This document shows positions 1-8,510 of a stretch of 64,000 bases of DNA, piece by piece; the first letter of the stretch is position 1; every line of letters begins with the position of its first letter. Source of the DNA: Burkholderia sp. Bp8963 (lineage in GTDB: Bacteria; Pseudomonadota; Gammaproteobacteria; Burkholderiales; Burkholderiaceae). Made by a program: the position numbers and the translations under genes. The stretch covers positions 1-64,000 of the forward strand of contig NZ_QTQP01000027.1 of NCBI RefSeq assembly GCF_003854275.1, read 5' to 3'. The notes beneath the pieces are model-generated. The model made no database searches. It saw nothing but the letters and a program-made list of their open reading frames with translations, and was not told the DNA's origin.

Positions 1-188
1 CAGCGATCGCAGTTCCTGTCGTTCTTTATTCGCCAGCTTCACTGGCGTTGCATGTCGGCCTCGGCTCATCCAGACATGATAACCGAGGCAGTTATTTATT
101 CAATCTATTTACGGGATGTTGTACTAGGCCGCACTGAAATCCGCTCCCGGCGCCTGTCGCGCGCCGGTCACCCATCCGGCTTACGTTC
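1..188. other. Left-edge noncoding stretch
   Basis: No convincing coding frame is visible. An AT-richer patch at about 86-120 could hold the promoter of the hydrolase gene that begins at 189. No clear purine-rich ribosome-binding site precedes that start. Confidence 0.4.
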
Positions 189-1010
189 ATGAAACTGAAA
201 ATCGACATCAACCAGCTCGCGGGTCGCGACGGCGACACGCGCTACAACCTCGAGCGCACGCTCGACGCCATTGCCACCTGCACGCCCGGCACCGACATCG
301 TGATGTTTCCGGAGGCGCAGCTCACGGGCTTCCTCGATCCCGACAACCTCGCCGCCGTGGCCGAGCCGCTCGACGGCCCGAGCGTCAACGCCGTCGTGGC
401 CGCCGCGCGGGCGCGCAATGTCGCGGTGGTCGTCGGCCTGATCGAGAACGATCGCGGCCGCTTCTACAACACGACGGTATTCGTCACGCCGGACGGCGTC
501 GCGCTCAGCTATCGCAAGACCCACCTGTGGGTGAGCGAGCACGGCATCGTGCTACCCGGCGACCGCTATGCAACCGTCGCGTGGCGTGGCGTGCGCATCG
601 GCATCCTGATCTGCTACGACAGCGAATTCCCGGAAAGCGGGCGCGCGCTCGCCGAACTCGGCGCCGAGCTGATCCTCGTGACCGACGGCAACATGGAGCC
701 GTACCGCCACGTCCATCGCACGTCCGTCACCGCGCGTGCGATGGAAAACCAGGTGTTCGCGGTCGTCGCGAACCGTGTCGGCGACTGCACGCACGACGTC
801 GTGTTTGCCGGCGGCAGCCTCGCGGCCGATCCGTTCGGACACCTGCTGTTCGAAGCCGGCAACACCGAGTCCCGCCACACGGTCGAACTCGATTTCGCGC
901 AGCTCGCCGCCGCGCGCTCGGTCTACGACTATCGCGCAGACCAGCGCCTGCACATATCGGGCGAACGCATCGAGCATCCGGACGGACGCCGCGAGCTGTT
1001 GATCCCGTGA
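189..1010 (+). CDS. Carbon-nitrogen hydrolase (nitrilase superfamily)
   Basis: A 273-residue cytoplasmic hydrolase of the nitrilase/omega-amidase superfamily, which cleaves C-N bonds in amides, nitriles or carbamoyl compounds. The Glu-Lys-Cys catalytic triad is complete: E42 in PEAQLTGF, K110 in YRKTHLW and C142 in LICYDSEFPE. The length is normal for a single-domain member and no signal peptide is visible. The substrate cannot be read from the sequence; aliphatic amidase-like or N-carbamoyl-amine hydrolase-like activity are both possible. The gene is transcribed away from the left edge and converges with the flavin reductase-like gene, so no operon partner helps to assign a pathway. Confidence 0.85.
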   Translation: MKLKIDINQLAGRDGDTRYNLERTLDAIATCTPGTDIVMFPEAQLTGFLDPDNLAAVAEPLDGPSVNAVVAAARARNVAVVVGLIENDRGRFYNTTVFVTPDGVALSYRKTHLWVSEHGIVLPGDRYATVAWRGVRIGILICYDSEFPESGRALAELGAELILVTDGNMEPYRHVHRTSVTARAMENQVFAVVANRVGDCTHDVVFAGGSLAADPFGHLLFEAGNTESRHTVELDFAQLAAARSVYDYRADQRLHISGERIEHPDGRRELLIP

Positions 1011-1023
1011 GCCGCGCCGAAGC

Positions 1024-1049
1024 GGGCGTCCGAAGTGGGCGTCCGAAGT
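1024..1049. repeat. Two tandem copies of a 13-bp unit
   Basis: The unit gggcgtccgaagt occurs twice in direct succession just after the hydrolase stop codon, and a third partial copy begins immediately after. It looks like replication slippage in noncoding DNA; no function is evident. Confidence 0.6.
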
Positions 1050-1183
1050 GGGCATCGGCAACCCGGCGCGTTGACGGCGGCAAGGTTGTCGACAAGACCG
1101 CGAGACGTCGTGGCGGCGCACCGTCACAACGGATGCGTGCTGGCAGGTTGCCGGCGCGAACCGGCATCAGCCGGCCCGATGCG

Positions 1184-1777
1184 TCATTGCGCGTCGGCGT
1201 TGCTGGCGTCGACCGACAGCGATTCGCCGATCGCATAGAAATTGCCGCCCGCGATGTAGTGCAGGCTGCGCAATGCGGGATCCGCCGCTTCGAAATGCCA
1301 GTGGCCGTCCTTGAACACGCGCGTGTCCGACCACGCGCCGACGACCTCGCCGATGAACAGGTCGTAGGTCTGCTGGTTGTGCGGCTCCGGAATCAGCTTG
1401 CACGCGAGCCAGCCCGAGCAGCCGGCGACGAACGGCAGGTCGTGGCCGTCGACGCCGAACAGCGTCACGCCGGCTTCGCGCAGCTTCTCCGGACGGTCAG
1501 CAAGGCTGTGGCTGCCGACCGCATGCGTGAGCGCAAGCTGCGCGGCCGTCGGGATCTGGATCACGAACGTGCCGCTCTGCTCGACGAGTTCGCGCGTCTT
1601 CGCGCTCTTGTCGAGCACGACTGTCAGCTTCGGCGGCAGGAAGTCGAGCGCGCACGCCCACGCGGCAGCCATCACGTTGTCGGTGCCGCCATGACGCGCC
1701 GACACGAGCACCGTCGGGCCGTGATTGAGGAGTCGGTAGGCTTTCTTCAGCTCCACCGGAGCGATGTGACTATCCAT
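1184..1777 (-). CDS. Flavin reductase-like FMN-binding protein
   Basis: A protein of 197 residues resembling the flavin reductase-like family, whose split-barrel fold binds FMN. Some members supply reduced flavin to monooxygenases. The N-terminal part has the family pattern: a short helix, a strand reading PTVLVSARHGG, then NVMAAAWACALDFLPP and the following TVVLDKSAKTRELVE block. The start is set at the ATG at 1777 because CCAAGGAA precedes it at good spacing; an upstream start would add nine residues without a better site. The gene stands alone, convergent with the hydrolase, so no partner oxygenase is indicated. Family assignment is fairly secure; the physiological electron acceptor is unknown. 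Confidence 0.75.
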   Translation of the reverse strand: MDSHIAPVELKKAYRLLNHGPTVLVSARHGGTDNVMAAAWACALDFLPPKLTVVLDKSAKTRELVEQSGTFVIQIPTAAQLALTHAVGSHSLADRPEKLREAGVTLFGVDGHDLPFVAGCSGWLACKLIPEPHNQQTYDLFIGEVVGAWSDTRVFKDGHWHFEAADPALRSLHYIAGGNFYAIGESLSVDASNADAQ

Positions 1778-1938
1778 ACGGGTTCCTTGGAGAACGACGC
1801 GCACGGACGGATACCGTGCAACGCGGTGCCGGCCGGGCGGGATGCGCGCCGCCGGTGCGTGGCGCGCGCGTCAGTCGCGAACGCCGCCTGGCCGCGGCCC
1901 GCGCCAACCGAAGGCCACATTCTCGCATTCAATTTCAG

Positions 1939-2718
1939 TCAGCGCCGCCCCGCGGCCCAGTCGACCGCCGCGTCGAACAATGCGACACCGGCCGGCGACA
2001 GGTTCACGAACGTATCGTTGTCGAGGAAGAACATCACGCGCCGCGCTGGCGCAATCGCTTCGTAGTCCATCGTCGCGCCCTTCTCGTACGCGAAGATCGC
2101 GGCCTTGTCCGGCTGCCCGTACACCGTCGCGATGATGCTCGCGCCGAGCCCCGGCTTGCCCCAGCTCATCGGCGCCTGCTTGCCGTACACGTTCGTCGCG
2201 CCCGCCGGCAGCCCCGCCGCGATCGGATGCGGCGCATTGACGAGCCACACGTAGCGTTCCTTGCCGGTTTCGCCGAAGTCGACGTCGTGACGCTTGCCCG
2301 TCATCGCAAGATCGTCGAGCAGGTCGTTTTCCCAGGTCACGAGTGGCTTGTCGAGCGTACGCCAGCCCGCCGCGACGTGCTTCGACGACACGGTCGACGA
2401 GATCACGACCAGGTCCGCGTCGCGCGCAGCGTCCGGCGTTGCGGCCTGATCGACGAAACGCACCGCGTAACCGCGCGCTTCCAGATGGGCGCCGACGCGT
2501 TCGTCGACCTTCACGTTCGGCCCGCCGGGCTGCACGAGCATCGCGACGCGCGTGACGGCAGATTGCGCGTCGGCCGCGACGGCCGGCGCTATGCCAGCGA
2601 TGCCCGTCGCCAGCGCGAACGCCGCGCCGGCGATCGCGCGCAATGCGCGGCGCCGCGCGCGCGTTAGCGCGCGTACCGGACCGTGGTTCTTCACGTTCGT
2701 GTTCATGTTCAAGTTCAT
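1939..2718 (-). CDS. Secreted protein downstream of TonB receptor
   Basis: A 259-residue protein with a long basic N-terminus, then a hydrophobic stretch (AGAAFALATGIAGIAPAVA) ending in AVAADA, a good signal-peptidase I site, so a periplasmic location is likely. The mature part begins with VAMLVQPGGPNVKVDERV and alternates strands and helices (DADLVVISSTV, PLVTWENDLLDDL, VMFFLDND), which suggests a flavodoxin/ThuA-like or class I amidotransferase-like fold. No catalytic Cys-His pair can be assigned. It lies about 60 bp downstream of the TonB receptor on the same strand and is probably co-transcribed, implying a role with the receptor's ligand. The start ATG at 2718 follows a CGGAGA-type site. 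Function unknown. Confidence 0.7.
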   Translation of the reverse strand: MNLNMNTNVKNHGPVRALTRARRRALRAIAGAAFALATGIAGIAPAVAADAQSAVTRVAMLVQPGGPNVKVDERVGAHLEARGYAVRFVDQAATPDAARDADLVVISSTVSSKHVAAGWRTLDKPLVTWENDLLDDLAMTGKRHDVDFGETGKERYVWLVNAPHPIAAGLPAGATNVYGKQAPMSWGKPGLGASIIATVYGQPDKAAIFAYEKGATMDYEAIAPARRVMFFLDNDTFVNLSPAGVALFDAAVDWAAGRR

Positions 2719-2777
2719 TGCGATGATCTCCGTGGCCACGCTGCGGACCGCGCGGCCAATGTATGCGCGGTGCGTCG

Positions 2778-5324
2778 TCAGAACTGCAGCGTGGTCAGCA
2801 GCGACACCTGCCGCGCATCGCCGACCGCGACGAAGTAGCGGTTCGCACTCGACGGGTAGTAGGTGCGGTTGAAGAGGTTCTTCACGTTGAGCTGGAACGA
2901 CACCTTCTGCTTGCCGATCCGCGTGTCGTACGTCGCGAACGCATCGGCAAGAACGTACGACGGCAGCGTGAAGCTGTTCGCCGAATCGCCGGGCCGTGCG
3001 CCGACGTAGCGCGCGGCCGCGCCGACGCGCAGGTCGTCGCCGCCCGCGAGCGTGCCGACGTCGTAGACAGCAGCAACCGATGCGGTATGGCGCGCGACGT
3101 TCCACAGCTGGTTGCCCGCATAGAGCGGATCGTCGATCGTCTTCGCGTCGATGTACGCATAGCTCGCGATCACGTTCAACCGTTCGCCGATCCTGCCCGA
3201 CAGGTCGAGCTCGACGCCGCGCGAACGCGCCTTGCCCGAGGTCCGCCAGTCGGTGAGCTTCGTCGTGTCGTTGAACTGCGACACGAGCACGTTCTTCTTG
3301 TCGATGTTGAACAGCGCAAGCGTGCCGGTCAGGCCGCCCGGCAGGTCGAGCTTGCCGCCCACTTCCCACGCGGTCGACGCTTCCGGCGGCGTCGCGCCGT
3401 CGATCACGAAGCCGCCCGTCATCGGCGCGATCGACGACGACGGCTTCAGCGATTGCGAGTAGCTGCCGTACAGCGAGAACGCATCGGTCCACTTGTAGAC
3501 GACGCCCGCGCGCGGCAGCCATTTCGATCCGCTCAGATCGGTATTTGCCTTGAACGGCCGTCCGCGGCCCGCGACCTGGTTGTACGTGATGAAGCGCAAT
3601 CCGCCCGACACGATCCACTTGTCCGTCACGTGGATGCTGTCCTGGAAGAACGCCGACACGTCGTGCAGCGTGTCGGTCTGGTCGCTGTCGCTCGCGGACA
3701 CGGTGCTCGACGGCGGCAACAAGCCATACACGGGATCCACGTAGCTGAACGGCGTTTTCACGGCCTCGCGCAGCATGTCCTTGCGGTAGATGCGCCGGTA
3801 TTCGCTGTCGACGCCGAACTGCACATCGTGCCGCATCCCCGCAAGCGTCAGCTTGCCGTTCACGTACGCGATCCCGTAGCTGTCGGTGCTGAGCGAGCCG
3901 TGCGTCGCATCGTTGCTGCGCGCCAGCGTTCCCGTCGCGGGATCGACGCCCGTGATGCGGATCTGGTTCGCGTCGTAGGTCTCGCGGTTGTAGCTGTAGC
4001 CGAAATGCGCGTTCCAGTCCGCGTCGATCTGGTGATCGACCGACAGCTGCGCGAGATGCGACTCGCCGTCCATGTCGTTGAACGGCTCGTCGAGACGGCG
4101 CCGCGCCGGAATGTCGAGCGGTGCGTTGGTGCGCGGATCGAGCGCGGTGCCACGATCGAACGGCGAATGGAACTTGCGGTACTCGTACGACAGCACGACC
4201 TGCGTATCGCGCCCGTACCACGCGAGCGACGGCGCGACGAAGGTTTCGCGGTACTCGCCGAAGTTGCGCCAGTATTGTTCTTTCGACTGGTCGACGATCA
4301 GCCGGTACGCAAGCCGCGTATCGCCGATCGGCCCGGTCGAATCGAACGTCACGTTGCCGCCGTTCTTGCCGTGACCGTAGGTCGAGCCGCCAACCGACAG
4401 CGCGTTGTAGCGTGTCAGTTGCGGCACCTTGCTGACGACGTTGATCACGCCGCCCGGATCCATCAACCCGTACAACAGCGAGGTCGGGCCCTTGAGCACC
4501 TCGACGCGGTCGACCGCCGTATTGAACGCGCGTCCCTGCACGAGCGGCATGCCGTTCTGCATCACCGAGCCGTCGCGGTTGCCGCCGAAGCCACGCTTCA
4601 TGATCGTGTCCTGCGTGCCGGCAAGCGTATTGCCCTGCGTGATGCCGCTCACGTTCGCGAGCGCGTCGTCGAGATTGCGCGGTCGCTGGTCGCGAAGCAC
4701 CTGCGCAGGCACGATCGCGACGGCTTGTGCGGTGTCGAGCAGCGGCGCCTCCGAGCGCAGCACGCCGGCCTCCCGCGGCGGCCGGTAGCTGTCGGCGCGC
4801 ACCGCGCTGCTGCGCACCGCGATTGCCGGCAGCTCGGCGCTCGCCCCACCCGCTGGCGCAGCCGTGTTGCCGGTCCGCAGCAGCGTATAGCCGCCGCTCG
4901 GCTGGCGGATCGCGACGAGCCCCGTGCCCGCGAGCACGCGGTCGAGCGCGCGTTCGACGTCGAAGCGGCCGTGCACGCCGCCGCTCGTCAGGCCGGCCGT
5001 CAGGTCGGCGGGAAACGCGAGCAGGATGCCCGCGTCACGCCCGAAACGGTTCAGCGATTCGTCGAGCGGCCCAGCCGGGATATCGTATTGACGGCGCGAC
5101 GTGCGCTGTTCGGCTGCGGGCGCCGCGTTGGTGTTGGTGTTGGCGTTGGCATTGGCGCTGGCTTGCGCGGGCAGCGGCAACAATGCCGACAGCAGGACGG
5201 CGCCGGCCAGCCGGCACGCGAGACCGCCGGGCACCGGCAAGGCGGACGTGACCGCGCGCGGGCGCGGCGACAGGGGGCGGACCGGGGCCGGTCGGCGCGG
5301 GCGGATAGAACGGGTGGAAGCCAT
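2778..5324 (-). CDS. TonB-dependent siderophore receptor with STN signalling domain
   Basis: An outer-membrane receptor of about 848 residues. After a long signal peptide and a low-complexity Ala-Asn/Thr-Asn run comes the STN domain (roughly residues 75-125, YDIPAGPLDESLNRFG), which passes ligand-bound status to a FecR-like protein. Then follow the plug (VEVLKGPTSLLYG, GGVINVVSK) and a beta-barrel ending in the aromatic terminus LLTTLQF. The domain order matches FpvA/FecA-type transducers for ferric siderophores. It sits directly downstream of fecR- and fecI-like genes, so regulation through that sigma factor and Fur is expected. The start is uncertain: ATG 5324 is used, a GTG at 5399 is possible, and neither has a strong ribosome-binding site. 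The siderophore cannot be named. Confidence 0.88.
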   Translation of the reverse strand: MASTRSIRPRRPAPVRPLSPRPRAVTSALPVPGGLACRLAGAVLLSALLPLPAQASANANANTNTNAAPAAEQRTSRRQYDIPAGPLDESLNRFGRDAGILLAFPADLTAGLTSGGVHGRFDVERALDRVLAGTGLVAIRQPSGGYTLLRTGNTAAPAGGASAELPAIAVRSSAVRADSYRPPREAGVLRSEAPLLDTAQAVAIVPAQVLRDQRPRNLDDALANVSGITQGNTLAGTQDTIMKRGFGGNRDGSVMQNGMPLVQGRAFNTAVDRVEVLKGPTSLLYGLMDPGGVINVVSKVPQLTRYNALSVGGSTYGHGKNGGNVTFDSTGPIGDTRLAYRLIVDQSKEQYWRNFGEYRETFVAPSLAWYGRDTQVVLSYEYRKFHSPFDRGTALDPRTNAPLDIPARRRLDEPFNDMDGESHLAQLSVDHQIDADWNAHFGYSYNRETYDANQIRITGVDPATGTLARSNDATHGSLSTDSYGIAYVNGKLTLAGMRHDVQFGVDSEYRRIYRKDMLREAVKTPFSYVDPVYGLLPPSSTVSASDSDQTDTLHDVSAFFQDSIHVTDKWIVSGGLRFITYNQVAGRGRPFKANTDLSGSKWLPRAGVVYKWTDAFSLYGSYSQSLKPSSSIAPMTGGFVIDGATPPEASTAWEVGGKLDLPGGLTGTLALFNIDKKNVLVSQFNDTTKLTDWRTSGKARSRGVELDLSGRIGERLNVIASYAYIDAKTIDDPLYAGNQLWNVARHTASVAAVYDVGTLAGGDDLRVGAAARYVGARPGDSANSFTLPSYVLADAFATYDTRIGKQKVSFQLNVKNLFNRTYYPSSANRYFVAVGDARQVSLLTTLQF

Positions 5325-5429
5325 GATCGAAGAGTCGGTAGGCGATGGGTCAATGCTGCTTTCATGACCCTTGTCACGCGAAATCCGAAAACAGCTCACG
5401 CGCGCCGAAATATTTTTTTTGGGGATCCC

Positions 5430-6416
5430 TCAGGAACGGGCCGGCACGACCGTCGCCCAGTAGCGGGTGACGGTCGTGACATCGATCGGCAAGGTCGTCT
5501 TCAGCGTGTCGAGCACACGATCGGCGTCGTCGAGCGGGAACGTGCCGGATACGCGCAGGTCGGCCACCGACGCGTCGCAGCGGAGGCTGCCGCGGCGATA
5601 GCGGTCGAGCTCGGCGACGAGATCGGCGAGCCTCATCCGCGACGCAACGATCATCCCGTCGGTCCACGCAGCCGCGTATGCGTCGAGCGGCGCAGTCGCG
5701 CCGATCGCGTCGCGTGTGAAATCGGCGCCCTCGCCCGCGGCAATCACGCGCGTGCCCGCCGACGGGCGTATCGGCTGCACGCGCACCGCGCCGGCAAACA
5801 CCTCGATGCGGGTCCTGCCGTCGCGCAGCCGCACCGAGAAGCGCGTGCCGAGCGGCCGGAGCTCGCCGTCGTCGGTCGCGACGACGAGCGGACGCGCCGG
5901 CGCGCGATCGTCGTGGCCGCTCGTCACCATGATCGTGCCGCGCAGCAAGCGCACGCGCCGTAGCGTCGCGTCGAAGCGCACGTCGATCGCCGTATCGGTA
6001 TCGAGCACGACGACCGTGCGATCGGCGAGCGTCACCGTGCGGCGCTCGCCGACCGCGGTGCGCACGTCGGCCTGCCAGGCCGCCCAGCGCCGCGCCGGAT
6101 CCGCGCTCCACGTCGCGCCGCCCGCGAACAACAGCACCGCAAGCGCTTTCGCGGCAGCACGGCGGCGCCCCGAACGCGGCGGCAGCAGTGCCGCGCGCGC
6201 GGCCTGCGTGTCGACGCCCGCGGCGAGCCGGTTCAGCCTGCCGTACACGGCTTCGATGTGACGCCATGCGGCATCGTGGCTCGCATCGGCCGCGCGCCAG
6301 CGCGCGAGCTCGGCCGTGAACGCGTCGCCCGTGCCGCCGGCCTGCAGGTCAACCCACCATTCGACCGCGCGCTGCGCGACCTGCGGTGGAATGGCCGGTT
6401 GTCCCGAGGCGGCCAT
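5430..6416 (-). CDS. FecR-like anti-sigma/sigma regulator
   Basis: A 328-residue protein of the FecR family, which spans the inner membrane and controls a FecI-type sigma factor according to the state of the TonB receptor. The N-terminal cytoplasmic part carries the AVEWWVDLQAGG motif and then ARWRAADASHDAAW, both typical. A single membrane segment follows near residues 88-105 (KALAVLLFAGGATWS). The periplasmic FecR domain includes GERRTVTLADRTVVVLDTDT and PLGTRFSVR, and a C-terminal STN-like region contacts the receptor. It begins three bases after the sigma-factor stop codon, so the two are translationally linked, and it ends just upstream of the receptor. Confidence 0.9.
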   Translation of the reverse strand: MAASGQPAIPPQVAQRAVEWWVDLQAGGTGDAFTAELARWRAADASHDAAWRHIEAVYGRLNRLAAGVDTQAARAALLPPRSGRRRAAAKALAVLLFAGGATWSADPARRWAAWQADVRTAVGERRTVTLADRTVVVLDTDTAIDVRFDATLRRVRLLRGTIMVTSGHDDRAPARPLVVATDDGELRPLGTRFSVRLRDGRTRIEVFAGAVRVQPIRPSAGTRVIAAGEGADFTRDAIGATAPLDAYAAAWTDGMIVASRMRLADLVAELDRYRRGSLRCDASVADLRVSGTFPLDDADRVLDTLKTTLPIDVTTVTRYWATVVPARS

Positions 6417-6419
6417 CGG

Positions 6420-6929
6420 TCAGGTCGCCATCGCGAAGAAGCACTGCGTGCCGGCCTTGACGAGATGGCGCTTGACCGTCGCGAGCGATACACCGAGTTC
6501 GGCCGCGATCTCGGCCTGCGTCAGCCCGTCGAGCTGCGACAGCAGGAACGCGCGCTTGGCCGCGAGCGGCAGGCCGTCGAGCAGCCGGTCGATCTCGAGC
6601 AACGTCTCGAGCACGACAGCCCGCTCTTCCGGCGACGGCGCGTGTTCGTCCGGACGCAGCGCGAGCGCGTCGAGATACGCGCGTACGAGCTGCTCGCGGC
6701 GCCAGTGGTTGTACAGCACGCGCTGCGCGACCGTCGTCAGGAATGCGCGCGGCTCGGCCGCGCCGATCGGCTCGTCGCGCGCCAGCAACCGCATGAACGT
6801 GTCGTGTGCGAGATCGGCCGCGCGGTGCGCACAGCCGAGCTTCCGGCTCAGCCAGCCTCGCAGCCACGCATGATGGCCGACGTACAGCGAGTCGATTTCG
6901 CGATAGAGAGGGAGCTTGTCAACGGACAT
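6420..6929 (-). CDS. FecI-like ECF sigma factor
   Basis: A 169-residue ECF-family sigma factor that would direct RNA polymerase to the adjacent receptor gene in response to ferric siderophore. Region 2 is visible (LYVGHHAWLRGWLSRKLG, then ADLAHDTFMRLLAR and PRAFLTTVAQRVLYNHWRRE). Region 4 is DGLTQAEIAAELGVSLATVKRHLVKA with a clear helix-turn-helix. It is the first gene of a minus-strand set with fecR, the TonB receptor and the secreted protein, and a Fur-box-like sequence lies about 40 bp upstream. The family and context make the iron-starvation role highly likely. Confidence 0.92.
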   Translation of the reverse strand: MSVDKLPLYREIDSLYVGHHAWLRGWLSRKLGCAHRAADLAHDTFMRLLARDEPIGAAEPRAFLTTVAQRVLYNHWRREQLVRAYLDALALRPDEHAPSPEERAVVLETLLEIDRLLDGLPLAAKRAFLLSQLDGLTQAEIAAELGVSLATVKRHLVKAGTQCFFAMAT

Positions 6930-6967
6930 GGCCGGGTTCCGGACGTGGATGCGTGATCACATCCGTA

Positions 6968-6986
6968 AATGAGAATGATTATTATA
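6968..6986 (-). promoter_or_regulatory. Fur-box-like operator of the fecI-fecR-receptor locus
   Basis: The 19-bp AT-rich sequence aatgagaatgattattata stands out from its GC-rich surroundings and agrees at about 12 of 19 positions with the classical Fur consensus. It contains GAGAAT-GATTAT hexamers typical of Fur sites. Its position about 40 bp before the sigma-factor start fits iron-dependent repression. Confidence 0.8.
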
Positions 6987-7217
6987 TACAAATGCGCAAA
7001 CGGATCTGGCGCCTGTCTGCTGTGCCGGCAAGCTGCGGGGCCGGAGCGTATCCGGCTGCGTGACTGCGCCGCCGCTGCACCACGCGTCGACGCACGTCCG
7101 GCAGCCGGCGAAATGCAAAGGAAAGTTTGACGCGAGCCATTTGCGTGCGCGCTATGGCACACTTCGCGTTTGCGTGATTTCCTTGCACCGGGCGCCCGGA
7201 TTTCGCCCCAACCTGCC

Positions 7218-8462
7218 ATGCCGCGTCAGACTTACCGTTCGATCAGCCCCGCAACGCTGAAAATTGCCTCGACGATCGCGATGTCGTGCGCACTCTCCGG
7301 CCTTGCGCGGGCCGACTGCCTCGACGACGCGGCCACCTTCCAGCACGTGAGCGTCAGCCTGCTGCGCGGCATCGCACAGGTCGAATCGGGGATGAATCCG
7401 AACGCCGTCAACACCAATACGAACGGCACGATCGACATCGGCCTGATGCAGATCAACAGCACGTGGCTGCCCACGCTCGCGCGCGAGGGCATCACGCAGC
7501 AGAGCCTGTTCGACGCGTGCACAAACGCGTATGTCGGCGCGTGGATCCTGTCGCAGAACATCCGCCAGCTCGGTGCCAACTGGAATGCGATCGGCGCGTA
7601 CAACTCCGCCTCGCCCGACAAACGCCTCGCGTATGCGCGCAAGGTCTATGATGCGATTCGGACCATGCCGGATTCGCCGGATACTCCCATGCCTATCCTT
7701 CCCCCCTCCTTCACGCCACCGCAACAGGCATACAACCCGTTCGCGAGCCTGAACGTCGCGACGCCGCAGGTCACACGCCCGCGCGCGGCCGCCCCCGCCG
7801 CAGCACCACCGCCCGGCGGGCCCGCCGGCCCGGCCGGCACGTACAACTTCGGGTGGACGGTTACGGGCGCGGACCAGGCCAGGCCGACCCAGGTTTTCGA
7901 CGACGGCGCCCGGATCTACGTGCAGTTCAGCGACATGAAGCACGTGCCGGCGATCTTCACCGAAACGTCCTCCGGTCGCGTGCTGATGTCGTGGGAGCTG
8001 CAGTTTCCGTATGCCGTCCTGACGCGTCCCGCGCAAACGTTAATCTTCCAGCTGGGGCCGTTCGAGGCCCGCGCGCAACGCGGCGGCGCGGGGGCGGCCG
8101 GCGCGAGTGCGCAGGCCGGGGTGGCGCCGCAGCGTCCGGCCGCAGCGGGTACGACGACGGCTGCGCCCGCTGCTTCGAGGAAATCCGCCGAGGCGGCGGC
8201 AAATACCGCGACAAATACGGCGACGAAGCGCACGACGTCGACCGACGCGCTCTGGTATCTGAACACGCCGTCGACGTCGGGATCGGCGTCGACAGCGAAC
8301 ACCGCCAATACGGCAACCGCGGCGCCCCCGTCAAACCCGGGCGCCACGTGGCCGACTGCCGTGACCTCCGCCACGCCGCCCTCGGTGCCGGCTCAGGTGC
8401 CTGCCACGGCGACATCGCCTGCGCGCGTCAGCACGGACGCGCTCTGGTATATCTCCAAGTAA
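7218..8462 (+). CDS. Secreted VirB1-like transglycosylase joined to VirB9-like domain
   Basis: A 414-residue exported protein. After a signal peptide (residues 1-32, ending GLARAD) comes a soluble lytic transglycosylase domain of the VirB1/IagB kind. It has the catalytic Glu at E56 (AQVESGMNPNAV), GLMQINSTW and the AYNSASP motif, and would cut peptidoglycan. A Pro-rich linker leads to a segment resembling the C-terminal domain of VirB9/CagX/TrbG (GWTVTGADQARPTQVFDDG, IYVQFSDMKHVPAIF), which in type IV secretion builds the outer-membrane core. A low-complexity Ala/Thr tail contains DALWY twice, once at the very end. No other secretion genes are nearby. The domain calls are good; the role is unknown. 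Confidence 0.8.
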   Translation: MPRQTYRSISPATLKIASTIAMSCALSGLARADCLDDAATFQHVSVSLLRGIAQVESGMNPNAVNTNTNGTIDIGLMQINSTWLPTLAREGITQQSLFDACTNAYVGAWILSQNIRQLGANWNAIGAYNSASPDKRLAYARKVYDAIRTMPDSPDTPMPILPPSFTPPQQAYNPFASLNVATPQVTRPRAAAPAAAPPPGGPAGPAGTYNFGWTVTGADQARPTQVFDDGARIYVQFSDMKHVPAIFTETSSGRVLMSWELQFPYAVLTRPAQTLIFQLGPFEARAQRGGAGAAGASAQAGVAPQRPAAAGTTTAAPAASRKSAEAAANTATNTATKRTTSTDALWYLNTPSTSGSASTANTANTATAAPPSNPGATWPTAVTSATPPSVPAQVPATATSPARVSTDALWYISK

Positions 8463-8510
8463 ATCGCTCGCACGCGTTCCGCCGCGCGCCGGTTTCGCCA
8501 TCCCCCACCG

